Part shown: piece after piece, positions 9,264-17,550 of the stretch
How positions within the stretch are numbered: position 1 is the first letter of the stretch
Layout: every line of letters begins with the position of its first letter
DNA from: Ruminococcus sp. UBA3665
GTDB taxonomy: Bacteria > Bacillota > Clostridia > Oscillospirales > Ruminococcaceae
Direction: 5' to 3'
Assembly (NCBI GenBank): GCA_002373165.1
Contig: DFJS01000049.1
Coordinates: 1 to 64,000 of the forward strand
Length of the DNA stretch: 64,000 nt
Notes under the pieces: generated by a model
Database searches by the model: none
Told to the model about the DNA's origin: nothing
The model's input: the letters and a program-made list of their open reading frames with translations, nothing else
Program-made: the position numbers and the translations under genes

Positions 9264-10286
9264 TCAGAAGTCTCTTATTTTTTCAGCAGCTGTAAACTGG
9301 ATAATCTGATTGGGAACAGTGTGCTGATAGGCATATTCCTCATGCATATAGTCAGCAATTTTTTTTCCGTTATAAGAACTGAACTTATCAATTACTTCAT
9401 CAAGAATTTCAATTTCTTTTTCCGACAGCTTTGAGAAATCAGCTTCATCATTCGGCAGAATATGATAGACAGAATAATCAAAATCATCAGGCGTTTCTTC
9501 ATTAACACGGATGCCTGACAGATCCATGATGTTTTCGTGTCCGATAGGCAGTGCGCCCATCGGCTTATGAATATAGACCAGTCCGGTAATGGCAATATGA
9601 TTCTGTTTGAAACTGAGTGCATCGCTGTACCAGAGAAGTTTCATCAGAAAGACTTTTTTCAGGTCAGAAATTTTTGATGCAAAGTAATTGATAACCTGTT
9701 CTAATTTGTTAATGTTTAGAACAGTATAGCCGTTTGCAGTACACGGCTGTGAATAGAGCGCATAACAATTTGTTAGATTCTCCCGCTTGATAAGTGCGTC
9801 AGTGATGAACTCAGATATTTTGTCCTTGATAGCTGTATATCTGTCAGATTCAAATACAGACTGATTTTTTTCAAGCATTTTCAGCATCATGATAGGGCTT
9901 TCCATCATCATCCGGAGTTCATTATCATAGGTAGAATCCTGAATTGCCTTGGATTCATATCTTGAAACGGTGACATCGCCCCAGCCGAGCAGTCTTGCCA
10001 GCTCGACCTGTGATAAATTGAATTTTTTACGAAACTCCACAATTTCATCAGAAGTCAGAAGTCCTTTGATTTGCCGGTAAGCATTTCTTGCACGGAGCAT
10101 ATTTTCATCCATTACTTTGGGAGGAATAAAATAAGCATCTTCATCATCTTCGCCGAGCGTTGAGCAAAAATAGACAAGCTCGTCATATTCGACACTAGTA
10201 TCTTTGATAATTGTTGTTGCTTTTTCAATTTTAATAATTGCCGGATGTTTTTTGCACATGGGGCATAAAATTACCTTTTCTTCCAT
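9264..10286 (-). CDS. MqsA-type HTH antitoxin fused to a Panacea (DUF4065) domain
   Basis: A 340-residue protein in three parts. An N-terminal zinc-finger-like segment (CPMC at 8-11, YFC near 40) is like that of MqsA. An XRE/MqsA helix-turn-helix follows (about 80-130, FNLSQVELARLLGWGDVTVSRYE). The C-terminal DUF4065/Panacea domain is at about 195-340 (KVFLMKLLWYSDALSF, GLVYIHKPMGALPIG). Panacea domains neutralise unrelated toxins in toxin-antitoxin pairs. The gene lies 42 nt after the MqsR-like toxin remnant, the toxin-first order of mqsRA. It should bind DNA at the palindromes upstream and repress the operon. The three-domain length is well above classical MqsA (131 residues). Confidence 0.85.
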   Translation of the reverse strand: MEEKVILCPMCKKHPAIIKIEKATTIIKDTSVEYDELVYFCSTLGEDDEDAYFIPPKVMDENMLRARNAYRQIKGLLTSDEIVEFRKKFNLSQVELARLLGWGDVTVSRYESKAIQDSTYDNELRMMMESPIMMLKMLEKNQSVFESDRYTAIKDKISEFITDALIKRENLTNCYALYSQPCTANGYTVLNINKLEQVINYFASKISDLKKVFLMKLLWYSDALSFKQNHIAITGLVYIHKPMGALPIGHENIMDLSGIRVNEETPDDFDYSVYHILPNDEADFSKLSEKEIEILDEVIDKFSSYNGKKIADYMHEEYAYQHTVPNQIIQFTAAEKIRDF

Positions 10287-10328
10287 AACATTTCCCTCTC
10301 ACTTTCTTGAATAAAAACATAATACCAA

Positions 10329-10738
10329 TTAACTATATGGAAGCTTCTCTATTTTATGTTCGGCAAAATGGAATGAAATACACAGTACAACTTCATTTTC
10401 GCCGATTTCTTTCATTTTGATTTTGATATATACCTGTTTTTTCTGAATTTCTTTGATGAATACATGCAATAATTCCAAGCCAGAATCAGGACTTTTTTGT
10501 CTCTGAGTGATTCGTAATAATGCGAAACTTCCAAAGTAAGAATTTCACTCATGACATCTTCTGTATCATATTCCAGCTGTCCCAGACAATAGGAATTTGT
10601 AAATTCCGGATTTGGTTTTTCTGCTTTTCTGGTTCGGATAAACATAAAGCCGTCCGTACCCTCAGTTTTGAGTTTTTCTTTTACTTGCCTTAGAAAATTA
10701 TTAACATCATTTCTTTTTAAGCGAAGCGGTAACTTCAT
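10329..10738 (-). pseudogene. MqsR-like toxin gene interrupted by a frameshift
   Basis: The frame from ATG 10738 reads 83 sensible residues, then leaves homology at a run of six A (minus strand; T at 10493-10498) and stops at 10412. One extra A, or a -1 ribosomal slip at AAA AAA, joins it to a second protein-like frame ending at TAA 10329, giving 136 residues. The repaired C-terminus (QVYIKIKMKEIGENEVVL) resembles the end of E. coli MqsR (GQVYLKITVIHDVLIVSF), and LGQLEYDTEDVMSEILTL matches its middle region. MqsR is a ribosome-associated mRNA interferase. As written the toxin is truncated; a read error, phase variation or programmed frameshift are alternatives. Confidence 0.7.
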
Positions 10739-10760
10739 AATAGGATATCCTTTCTTTTAC

Positions 10761-10816
10761 TATCAATTGATAATTCCTTTTGATTATATTATACACTATC
10801 AATTGATATTTGTCAA
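10761..10816 (-). promoter_or_regulatory. Autoregulated promoter of the toxin-antitoxin operon with two palindromic operators
   Basis: The minus strand shows a consensus promoter: TTGACA (10816-10811), 17-nt spacer, TATAAT (10793-10788). The 12-bp palindrome TATCAATTGATA occurs twice, at 10797-10808 inside the spacer and at 10761-10772 between the start site and the toxin gene. The centres are 36 bp apart. This is a typical arrangement for repression by a dimeric HTH antitoxin. Confidence 0.85.
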
Positions 10817-10875
10817 TAGGCTTTTAAAAAAAATTTTTTGATTATTATCATAAAGATTCAGAATAAGCGCAGGAT

Positions 10876-10922
10876 TCTAAAAAAGAAAAATTCAGAAACG
10901 GCTTTTTGCAGCCACTTCTGAA
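10876..10922 (-). terminator. Terminator of tRNA-Ala
   Basis: The stem TTCAGAA...TTCTGAA (10891-10897 with 10916-10922) has an inner GGCTGCAAAAAGCC hairpin. A T-rich minus-strand tail (TTTTTCTTTTTT) follows. Confidence 0.75.
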
Positions 10923-10931
10923 CTTGAATTC

Positions 10932-11007
10932 TGGTGGAGCATACGGGGTTCGAACCCGTGACCTCTACACTGCCAGTGTAACGCGCTCCCAGCTGCGCTA
11001 ATGCCCC
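10932..11007 (-). tRNA. tRNA-Ala (anticodon GGC), CCA encoded
   Basis: The minus strand folds as a 76-nt tRNA including its 3' CCA. The acceptor stem is GGGGCAT/ATGCTCC with a G-U pair at position 3. The D-arm is GCGCAGCTGGGAGCGC and the anticodon loop CTGGCAG reads GCC alanine codons. The T-arm contains GGTTCGAACCC. Confidence 0.95.
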
Positions 11008-11144
11008 ATTGGGATATTACTATTATACTATAAAAATCCTGTTTTGTCAAGAGAAAATCAGAAAAAATTTTAAAAAATTATAAAACCTATTGACATTTGC
11101 CCGGAAATCAGATAAAATAATATCAGAAAAGGAGATGAAGCCAT

Positions 11145-11939
11145 ATGCAGTATTTATATTCCGGAGAAGAATCCCTGCTGGAACTGCTTGCCCAGCATCT
11201 GAATGCCGATGAATGGGGCGATATGCCTAATATAGAAACAAAAACACTCGGCGGCGAAGTCTGGTGGGATACGCTGATGAATATCAACGGATGGAAATTG
11301 CAGGTACACAAAATCGGAGGCAATGCCAGAATTCTGGACCCGAATAATGTACGCAAGGCATGGGGATCGCGTTCGGCTATGGAAGAAAAGCTGAAACGGC
11401 TGACTTCAGAAGCATTTCTCCAGCCGGGAGATATCATCGGCGTGAAACGCGGCGTGTATGAACATTATGCAGTATATATCGGCGATGATAAAGTAATTCA
11501 TTACGCGGCAGAAAACGGCGACTTTGAAGGCAGTGACGTAACGGTACATGAAGCTCCTATGAGTGAGTTCCTGAGAGGAAGTTCTTCATTCTTTTTTATT
11601 AATTTTCCGGATAAAAACGGCAGGTTTGAAAAGATTTATACCAACGGCGGCGACTCTGTTTTTACAAGAGTTTCCGATGCAGTCGATTTGCAGCAGATTT
11701 TGACCGGATGTCCGGAATATCATCTGTATACGCCGGAAGAAACTGTACAGCGCGCCAAAAGCCGTCTTGGTGAAAATAATTATGATCTTGCTGTCAACAA
11801 CTGCGAACACTTTGCCTTCTGGTGCAAGACGGGTCTTTCCGATTCACATCAGGTGGATAACGTAATCAGCAAGCTTGCCGATGCCAGAACTGTACTGTCG
11901 GCAATTTCAGAGATGCTCAGCACTGTGCCGAATGCATGA
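11145..11939 (+). CDS. LRAT-domain (NlpC/P60-superfamily) protein
   Basis: A 264-residue protein whose middle (about 95-230) matches the lecithin retinol acyltransferase fold, a permuted papain-like family. It shows GDIIGVKR, HYAVYIGDDKVIHYA (two His) and NNCEHFAFWC (catalytic Cys). The first about 90 residues are extra and unrecognised, and there is no signal peptide. Bacterial LRAT proteins are mostly uncharacterised; acyl transfer or thioester chemistry is possible but unproven. AAGGAG (11129-11134) precedes the ATG. It is a single-gene unit with its own terminator. Confidence 0.8.
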   Translation: MQYLYSGEESLLELLAQHLNADEWGDMPNIETKTLGGEVWWDTLMNINGWKLQVHKIGGNARILDPNNVRKAWGSRSAMEEKLKRLTSEAFLQPGDIIGVKRGVYEHYAVYIGDDKVIHYAAENGDFEGSDVTVHEAPMSEFLRGSSSFFFINFPDKNGRFEKIYTNGGDSVFTRVSDAVDLQQILTGCPEYHLYTPEETVQRAKSRLGENNYDLAVNNCEHFAFWCKTGLSDSHQVDNVISKLADARTVLSAISEMLSTVPNA

Positions 11940-11948
11940 TTTTACAAA

Positions 11949-11982
11949 GCCTCTCCGGCAGATGACCGGAGAGGCCTTTTTG
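11949..11982 (+). terminator. Intrinsic terminator after the LRAT gene
   Basis: A perfect 10-bp stem GCCTCTCCGG/CCGGAGAGGC (11949-11958 with 11966-11975) is followed by CTTTTTGTT. Confidence 0.9.
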
Positions 11983-11992
11983 TTCTGTGAGT

Positions 11993-13333
11993 TCAGGATT
12001 CCTGAGAAGATAATAATTTCTGTTTCATAGCCAGAAGATCATAAATATTGCACAGACCGTCCTGATTGATATCGGCAAGTTCGGTCTGCCGCTTGGTGAG
12101 AGAAGTTTTTTTCTGCAAATAATTCTGCAAAAGAATTAAATCTTTTTCATTGACAGAAGTATCATAATTCAGGTCGCCGGAGAAATCCTGATCCGTTACT
12201 TCCAGAATCAGTTTTTCACTGTCGGCAGAATAGCCGCCGGAATAAGCGGAGGTATATACAGTATAAGTTCCCGGAGAGCTGAAAGTTGTCTCATAGCAGT
12301 AAGCATCCTGATATCTGGTGACAGGGCCGCCGCCGGCCTGAACGCCGTCTTTCAGGATATGCACAACAAAGAAATCAGCCTTGTCCGCTGTAAGCGTAAA
12401 GGAGACAGTTTCGCCCGTGTGGAACAAAGTACGGCCTTCTGAAACAGAAATGGCAGTATCATGCGGCAGATATGCCGGAAGAATAATATCAAATTCAATC
12501 CGCTGACTGTCCTTGAATCCATAGGAATTATAAGACGATACATAGACACTGTAATGACCGGGCTGCTCGAATACATGAGAATAAGTATTGCCGCTTGCTA
12601 CTTTGGGAGTCAGCAGACGCTGGCCTTCGTAATCAATGCCCAGATAGTAAGTAGTTCCATAGTCGGAACTCATAGTAAAGACAACTTCTTCGGTCGTATC
12701 GAATACAGTGCGGTTTCCCTGGATGGCAATATTGGAAGTAGTCGGCTTTTGCATATTGGCAGTGGAAAAGAACAGGTTTGCTTCCTGAACGCGTCTGTTA
12801 TGCAGTCCGCGGAGATACGTTCCGCCGGCATAGACAATATAATTTCCGTACTGACTTCTTGCAGAAGAAGCGGTCAGTTGGCCGCGCAGATATTTTGTCA
12901 GCGGACAGTTATAAATTCTGTTCAGGCCGCCGCCGCAGTTATAGGCCAGACTCACAAGCGCATCAAACTGATTCTGATTCATTGTCAGGCCTTTGGTCTG
13001 ATTTTTTACTTTTACGGCATAATTAGAAGCTATGCCGGAACGCATTGCCGCTTTTGCCTGTGCCTTGGTAGTCTGGTGCAGGCCCGTCGCATGAGGCTGA
13101 ACGGACGAATACGGGCATTTTGTGCCGTATCCGATTGAGGACTGTGCATAATCCCAGTAGCAGTACTGATGATATCCCTCTAATCCGCAGAGAAAATCCA
13201 GTCCGTTGTCACTGATGCTGAAATCGGCGGAAGTAGCTGCTTGTGCCGGAACAGAAACTTTTTCCGGCAGAACCGAACCCGATGCAAACAGAAGGATGCC
13301 TGCAAGCAAACCGGCTGTGATCTGATGTTTCAT
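11993..13333 (-). CDS. Secreted GH24 (T4-type) lysozyme with dockerin
   Basis: A 446-residue exported protein. A signal peptide (1-33) precedes a phage-type lysozyme domain (about 38-195), two Ig-like repeats (about 205-285 and 295-380, each beginning with a 'nRTvFdTtEEVvFT'-style strand) and a dockerin (about 382-446). The lysozyme has the catalytic Glu in LEGYHQYCYWD and the SIGYGTK stretch, where Ser stands at the usual Thr. GH24 enzymes cleave the peptidoglycan glycan backbone. A dockerin on a lysozyme suggests surface or cellulosome attachment, for defence, competition or wall turnover. The dockerin second loop (DINQDGLCNIYDLLAMKQKLL) closely resembles that of the SGNH enzyme, so both may dock to one cohesin. 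Confidence 0.87.
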   Translation of the reverse strand: MKHQITAGLLAGILLFASGSVLPEKVSVPAQAATSADFSISDNGLDFLCGLEGYHQYCYWDYAQSSIGYGTKCPYSSVQPHATGLHQTTKAQAKAAMRSGIASNYAVKVKNQTKGLTMNQNQFDALVSLAYNCGGGLNRIYNCPLTKYLRGQLTASSARSQYGNYIVYAGGTYLRGLHNRRVQEANLFFSTANMQKPTTSNIAIQGNRTVFDTTEEVVFTMSSDYGTTYYLGIDYEGQRLLTPKVASGNTYSHVFEQPGHYSVYVSSYNSYGFKDSQRIEFDIILPAYLPHDTAISVSEGRTLFHTGETVSFTLTADKADFFVVHILKDGVQAGGGPVTRYQDAYCYETTFSSPGTYTVYTSAYSGGYSADSEKLILEVTDQDFSGDLNYDTSVNEKDLILLQNYLQKKTSLTKRQTELADINQDGLCNIYDLLAMKQKLLSSQES

Positions 13334-13371
13334 AAATAAAAAACTCCTTTATCATAGTTATCATAGTATAT

Positions 13372-13400
13372 ATTATACAGTAAGCTGAATCATCCGTCAA
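13372..13400 (-). promoter_or_regulatory. Promoter for the lysozyme gene
   Basis: On the minus strand TTGACG (13400-13395), a 17-nt spacer and TATAAT (13377-13372) lie about 40 nt before the start codon. AAGGAG follows. Confidence 0.8.
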
Positions 13401-13553
13401 GGTTTTTCCGAAAAAAAGTTAAAAAAGTTTACAAAATTCGGAATTTTATTATTTTTGTTTTTATTTTGATAATTATTTTTGTAATATATCCTAAAAACAG
13501 CTGAATTTAATTGGATAATAAGTATAAATTTTGTAAATAATTTGTGAAATCTA

Positions 13554-13582
13554 TTGCATTGTCAGCTGATTTTTTGTATAAT
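13554..13582 (+). promoter_or_regulatory. Promoter for the cohesin-dockerin protein
   Basis: TTGCAT (13554-13559), a 17-nt spacer and TATAAT (13577-13582) precede AAGGAG and the ATG at 13637. The rest of 13401-13553 is AT-rich and shows nothing else recognisable. Confidence 0.75.
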
Positions 13583-13636
13583 AATGACATAATCTTATGA
13601 TTTCGTGCTTAAAATTTAATTCAAGGAGATGTTTTT

Positions 13637-15517
13637 ATGAAATTGAAAAAAGCAATCGCGGTTCTGTCTGCTGTGACAATGCTCGGAAGCAGTGCCCCTC
13701 TCTGCATCAGTGCGGAAGAAACAACAGAACATTTCTATTTTTCTGATGATTTTGCTCCCTTTGCCATTGAAGATTTTATGGATGTTTCCGATCCCGAAGA
13801 GTATGCATTCGGCGTGAGTCCGGAAAATCCTTTGGAAGATCTTTCTCCTCATGATTTATTTTATTATAATTATGATTACTACAATGAGGACGGTACATTT
13901 TATGCAGACAAGCAGCTGTATATCTTCTACCATAACAACGAAACAGGAGAATATGTCGCTCTGTCGGAGCCTGTGAATGTCCTTGTTGCTATGAAGGGAG
14001 ATGTCAGTCTGGACGGTAAGGTAAATGCCGCAGATGCATCATATATTCTGTATTATGCCGCAAATTACGGAGTAGGAAATGAATATAATTTCTCTGACTA
14101 TGCAAATATTTCCGAAGAAGGAACAGTTTCCGGCGAAATACTGGAAAAAGTCAGCCGAAAATCTGCCGATGTCAATCAGGACGGAAAAATAAATCCGTAT
14201 GATGCATTGCAGGTGCTGAATTATGCCGCCTCTATAGGTGCCGGAGGCAGCGGCTCTTTCAATCAGGCTGATTTTACACAGTCAGATAAGACAGTTAATA
14301 TCAGCATCGATCAGGTTTCTGTCACAATGAATGAATTACAGCAGAAAAACTATCAGATTCCTGTATGGATATCGCTCGAAAACAATCCCGGAATATCTGC
14401 ATTTGAATTCGGCATCGAAGTTGACAGCCAGCTTTCTTATAAAGTCGTATCATCACAATATGAATATGAAAGATATTACAATAATTCAGAAGATAGCGCA
14501 GTTTCCTGGTCAGGTTTTTCGCCTTCCTTTGCAACAAATGAGAGTAAAACATGGCTGACCGGTGCAACTCTCTGGGGCGGAAAATACGGCCGTCTTGCAT
14601 TGATAATTGCCCAGGTTCCGGAAAATGCACAGCCCGGTGTTCAGTATGATATCCGCTATCTGGATAATACTCACATTCCATCGGAACCAAGCTTCGGAAA
14701 TAGCGATACGCTTTACAATGTCAATGCCACAGACGGCTGGATTCTGATCGAAGGCGAGCCGGATCCGGATGTGCCGGATTCGACAGAAAATCCCACAGAA
14801 CAAAAAACTGAAAATATTCATGTTGCCATCGACCAGAAAAATGTAACCGTGGATGAACTGAAAGAAATGAATTATACAGTTCCGGTTTTTGTCCGCCTGA
14901 CTGAAAATCCCGGCTTCAACAGCATGGAAATGGCAGTCATTGTAGATTCACGCTGCAATTATTCGCTGTATGGCAGCTATTTTAGAGATGATTTCCCCGA
15001 AGGAGAAACACCGCTGATTATCAGTGCAACTTCTGATTCAAGAGAGAATTTTACGCTGTTCGCATGGGTTAGTATGGAAAAAGTGACTGAAACCGGAAAT
15101 CTTGCACTGCTGTATGTCAAGGTTCCCGAAAGTGCCAAAAACGGCGATCAGTATGATATTCAGTACAGTACTACATCACCGGCCAATCCGAACTGGAAAC
15201 ATCTGTGGTCAGCCTTTGATGAAACCGGAACAAGCAGATATACTGATACAGACAATGTCACCTGGGAAGACGGCTATATCCGTATCGGCGAAGCAGAACC
15301 CTCAGACCCGGAAGTGATGCCCGGCGATGCCAGCAGTGACGGAAAAGTCAATATTCTGGATGTCATTGCAGTAAACAAAGCCGTCCTCGGAAAAGATACT
15401 CTCTCAGAAACTCAGCTGAAAGCTGTCGATTTCAATCAGAACGGCAAGCCCGATTCAGAAGAATCGCTGACTATCCTGAAATATATCGTCGGCCTAATTA
15501 CAAGCTTTACAGAATAA
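13637..15517 (+). CDS. Scaffoldin-like protein: dockerin-like, two cohesin-like domains, dockerin
   Basis: A 626-residue exported protein. A signal peptide (1-26) is followed by an acidic Tyr-rich region (27-115) and a long dockerin-like module split by about 35 residues (about 119-205, DVSLDGKVNAAD and DVNQDGKINPYD). Two homologous beta-sandwich domains follow (about 218-372 and 392-550), each with ISIDQVSV or VAIDQKNV strands, then IPVWISLENNPGI or VPVFVRLTENPGF, as in cohesins. A Pro/Glu linker and a canonical C-terminal dockerin (about 560-626) end the protein. Cohesins bind dockerins, so the protein could hold two enzymes and itself dock to another scaffold. The cohesin call rests on pattern reading only. 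Confidence 0.72.
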   Translation: MKLKKAIAVLSAVTMLGSSAPLCISAEETTEHFYFSDDFAPFAIEDFMDVSDPEEYAFGVSPENPLEDLSPHDLFYYNYDYYNEDGTFYADKQLYIFYHNNETGEYVALSEPVNVLVAMKGDVSLDGKVNAADASYILYYAANYGVGNEYNFSDYANISEEGTVSGEILEKVSRKSADVNQDGKINPYDALQVLNYAASIGAGGSGSFNQADFTQSDKTVNISIDQVSVTMNELQQKNYQIPVWISLENNPGISAFEFGIEVDSQLSYKVVSSQYEYERYYNNSEDSAVSWSGFSPSFATNESKTWLTGATLWGGKYGRLALIIAQVPENAQPGVQYDIRYLDNTHIPSEPSFGNSDTLYNVNATDGWILIEGEPDPDVPDSTENPTEQKTENIHVAIDQKNVTVDELKEMNYTVPVFVRLTENPGFNSMEMAVIVDSRCNYSLYGSYFRDDFPEGETPLIISATSDSRENFTLFAWVSMEKVTETGNLALLYVKVPESAKNGDQYDIQYSTTSPANPNWKHLWSAFDETGTSRYTDTDNVTWEDGYIRIGEAEPSDPEVMPGDASSDGKVNILDVIAVNKAVLGKDTLSETQLKAVDFNQNGKPDSEESLTILKYIVGLITSFTE

Positions 15518-15528
15518 TCCAAACACAA

Positions 15529-15556
15529 ATCCCCTGCACAGGCAGGGGATTTTTCT
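15529..15556 (+). terminator. Intrinsic terminator after the scaffoldin-like gene
   Basis: ATCCCCTGC (15529-15537) pairs with GCAGGGGAT (15542-15550), followed by TTTTCT. Confidence 0.88.
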
Positions 15557-15622
15557 ATTGACAGTTACCCGGTTTTATGTTATACTGAAATAGTAATCTT
15601 GCAATATAAAGGAGTGTGTCAC

Positions 15623-16765
15623 ATGCCCGATTTCGATACATTACAGCCCGAAGAACAGAGAAAAATCCTTCTGGAACTGGTGCTGGAATATTGTCCCGGT
15701 GCAGTTTGGGAAGGCGATATGCTGCATTATACCGGTCAGGCACTGCGTGTCGGCCTGGAGTTCGGTCAGGTCAGCAGCCGTCAGAACAGATTCAGTGCAC
15801 AGCTGCTGTTTATCCTGAAACATGACTGGTTCGATGAAGATTTAGTCGAATCCTGCGCCGGTTTGGGAAATTCTATCGAAGAAGCAATGAAAATCTGTAC
15901 TGCCGAATTCTGCGGAAGCGTTCTGAATTCCGTGCTGTATGCGCTGGAACATCCCGGTACAGAAACAGTTTCTGCCGAAATAATTCATCAGAAGTATTTA
16001 TTCCATGTGCCGGAACGAAAAATCCGTCTGCACAAAGGCAAAGGCGAGGGCGCGGATTTATGGAGTATCGTCAGGGATAAAATACCGGAATATCTCGGAA
16101 CAAAGCGCGTTTACTGGATAAAATTATATTCTGCCGATATGGGCGGCAATAAGCAGTTCTGCGAAGCAAGAATCAACGGGACGCTCTATCCGGATCTGAC
16201 CGATCTGCTTTATCAGGAAATCTATTCCCGAAAAGAAAGACAGACAAATATTGATAAATTATTTTTAGTCCTGATTCAGGATGAAAAAACATATCAGCCC
16301 TGCCCGTTTACCAAACAGAATGTCGGCGATCTGGCCTTTCTGGCACTGAATAAAATGACAGAAATCACAGACGAGGTTTCCCGGCAGAAAGCGTATGAAG
16401 AAATTCATAAATTCTGTCCGGATTATTCCATTGCTGTCGAACTGATAGCATTTCTGCCGGAAATCGCGGCACAGCTGGTTGTCAATTTCCGTGACAATGA
16501 CGGACTGATTCCTGTATTTGATTACGGCAAACCGGAATTTGAATTAAAAAAATCGCAGGTCAGAAGTTACGGCTATATGGCCGATGCGGCAGAACAGTAT
16601 CTCCGGAAATATAATCCCAGCCGTGACGAAGTATATAATCTTCTGCGCAGCAGCGGCAAATTCGAGACGATTTTCCGTGCCATGCAGGATGATGCCGTCA
16701 AAGCCCAGAATCTGCGTTTGTCGCAGCTGGTATATTTCGTCAGTCAGGATTATCACGTCTGGTAA
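15623..16765 (+). CDS. Conserved hypothetical protein, DUF6348-like N-terminal part
   Basis: A 380-residue cytoplasmic protein with no signal or membrane segment. The first half (about 10-190) has a pattern I associate with DUF6348 (repeated strands such as LRVGLEFGQV and FSAQLLFILKHDWFDED). The second half is mostly helical (about 230-380). The ATG at 15623 follows AAAGGAGTG. It ends 19 nt before the zinc-ribbon membrane gene, so the two form a pair. Function unknown; the family label is tentative. Confidence 0.7.
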   Translation: MPDFDTLQPEEQRKILLELVLEYCPGAVWEGDMLHYTGQALRVGLEFGQVSSRQNRFSAQLLFILKHDWFDEDLVESCAGLGNSIEEAMKICTAEFCGSVLNSVLYALEHPGTETVSAEIIHQKYLFHVPERKIRLHKGKGEGADLWSIVRDKIPEYLGTKRVYWIKLYSADMGGNKQFCEARINGTLYPDLTDLLYQEIYSRKERQTNIDKLFLVLIQDEKTYQPCPFTKQNVGDLAFLALNKMTEITDEVSRQKAYEEIHKFCPDYSIAVELIAFLPEIAAQLVVNFRDNDGLIPVFDYGKPEFELKKSQVRSYGYMADAAEQYLRKYNPSRDEVYNLLRSSGKFETIFRAMQDDAVKAQNLRLSQLVYFVSQDYHVW

Positions 16766-16784
16766 ACTAGGAGGATAGGATATT

Positions 16785-17372
16785 ATGCAGTTACAGTCTC
16801 TTGTATGTCCGCACTGCGGAGCTATGCTGAATATTACCAACAGTACCAAAGTAGTTCACTGCGAATTCTGCGATGCCGATATTATGATAGAACAATCCCC
16901 GAATCAGCAGGCAGTGCCTCCGATGTACGGCAGTCCGGAACAAAATCAGGCGATTCCGCCCCGGTTTTCTGTTCAGAATGAAATGCCCCCTCAGCAGTAC
17001 GGAAATTCCAATGTCAACATACAGCCGTTTCAGAATTATCCGCCGGGTATGCTGTTTGATGATGCCGCGTTCCGCCGCTGGAAAAAGAAATTCTGGAGAT
17101 GGCACCGTATTCTGGCCGTTGTAACAATCGCTTTTGTTCTGATGATGATGCAGGATTCGCATTCTGATCCTGCACTGATACCGTTTTTTGCCGGAATAGG
17201 CATTTTCATGATCGCGCCGCCGGTTCTGGCCGGCAAAAAGCCCTCTGAACCGGATGCTTCCAGAAACCGCACAGGCTGGAATGTTTTTAAATATTATCTC
17301 ATGTTTGCCGGAAATATCATCATTTCGTTTTTTGTCGCCGGGATTATCGCAATGATTCTGGGCATTGGGTAA
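16785..17372 (+). CDS. Zinc-ribbon membrane protein
   Basis: A 195-residue protein with an N-terminal zinc ribbon (CPHC at 8-11, CEFC at 26-29), a flexible Pro/Gln/Asn-rich linker (about 38-85), and three hydrophobic segments (about 104-120, 126-146, 168-192). This layout is common in uncharacterised clostridial proteins. AGGAGGATAGGATATT precedes the ATG. Cotranscription with the previous gene is likely; no function is assigned. Confidence 0.75.
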   Translation: MQLQSLVCPHCGAMLNITNSTKVVHCEFCDADIMIEQSPNQQAVPPMYGSPEQNQAIPPRFSVQNEMPPQQYGNSNVNIQPFQNYPPGMLFDDAAFRRWKKKFWRWHRILAVVTIAFVLMMMQDSHSDPALIPFFAGIGIFMIAPPVLAGKKPSEPDASRNRTGWNVFKYYLMFAGNIIISFFVAGIIAMILGIG

Positions 17373-17390
17373 ATAAAATTTTGTAAAAAA

Positions 17391-17417
17391 CAGTCCTGAA
17401 AAACGGGACTGTTTTTG
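17391..17417 (+). terminator. Intrinsic terminator
   Basis: CAGTCC/GGACTG stem (17391-17396 with 17406-17411) followed by TTTTTG. Confidence 0.85.
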
Positions 17418-17455
17418 TTCGGAATTCACAAAAATAAAAAATTTGAAAAAAACAC

Positions 17456-17518
17456 TTGATTTTTGTTCTGAAAAGTGTTATGATTTACTATAGTGATTTA
17501 AAGCTTAAACGCTTTAAA
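17456..17518 (+). promoter_or_regulatory. Promoter with inverted repeat just after the start site
   Basis: TTGATT (17456-17461), 17-nt spacer, TATGAT (17479-17484). A perfect 8-bp inverted repeat TTTAAAGC-N6-GCTTTAAA (17497-17504 with 17511-17518) lies at about +6 to +28. It may be a repressor operator or a leader hairpin for the aldolase-like gene. Confidence 0.6.
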
Positions 17519-17550
17519 CTGATAAAATATTCAACCCGGAGGAATCTATC

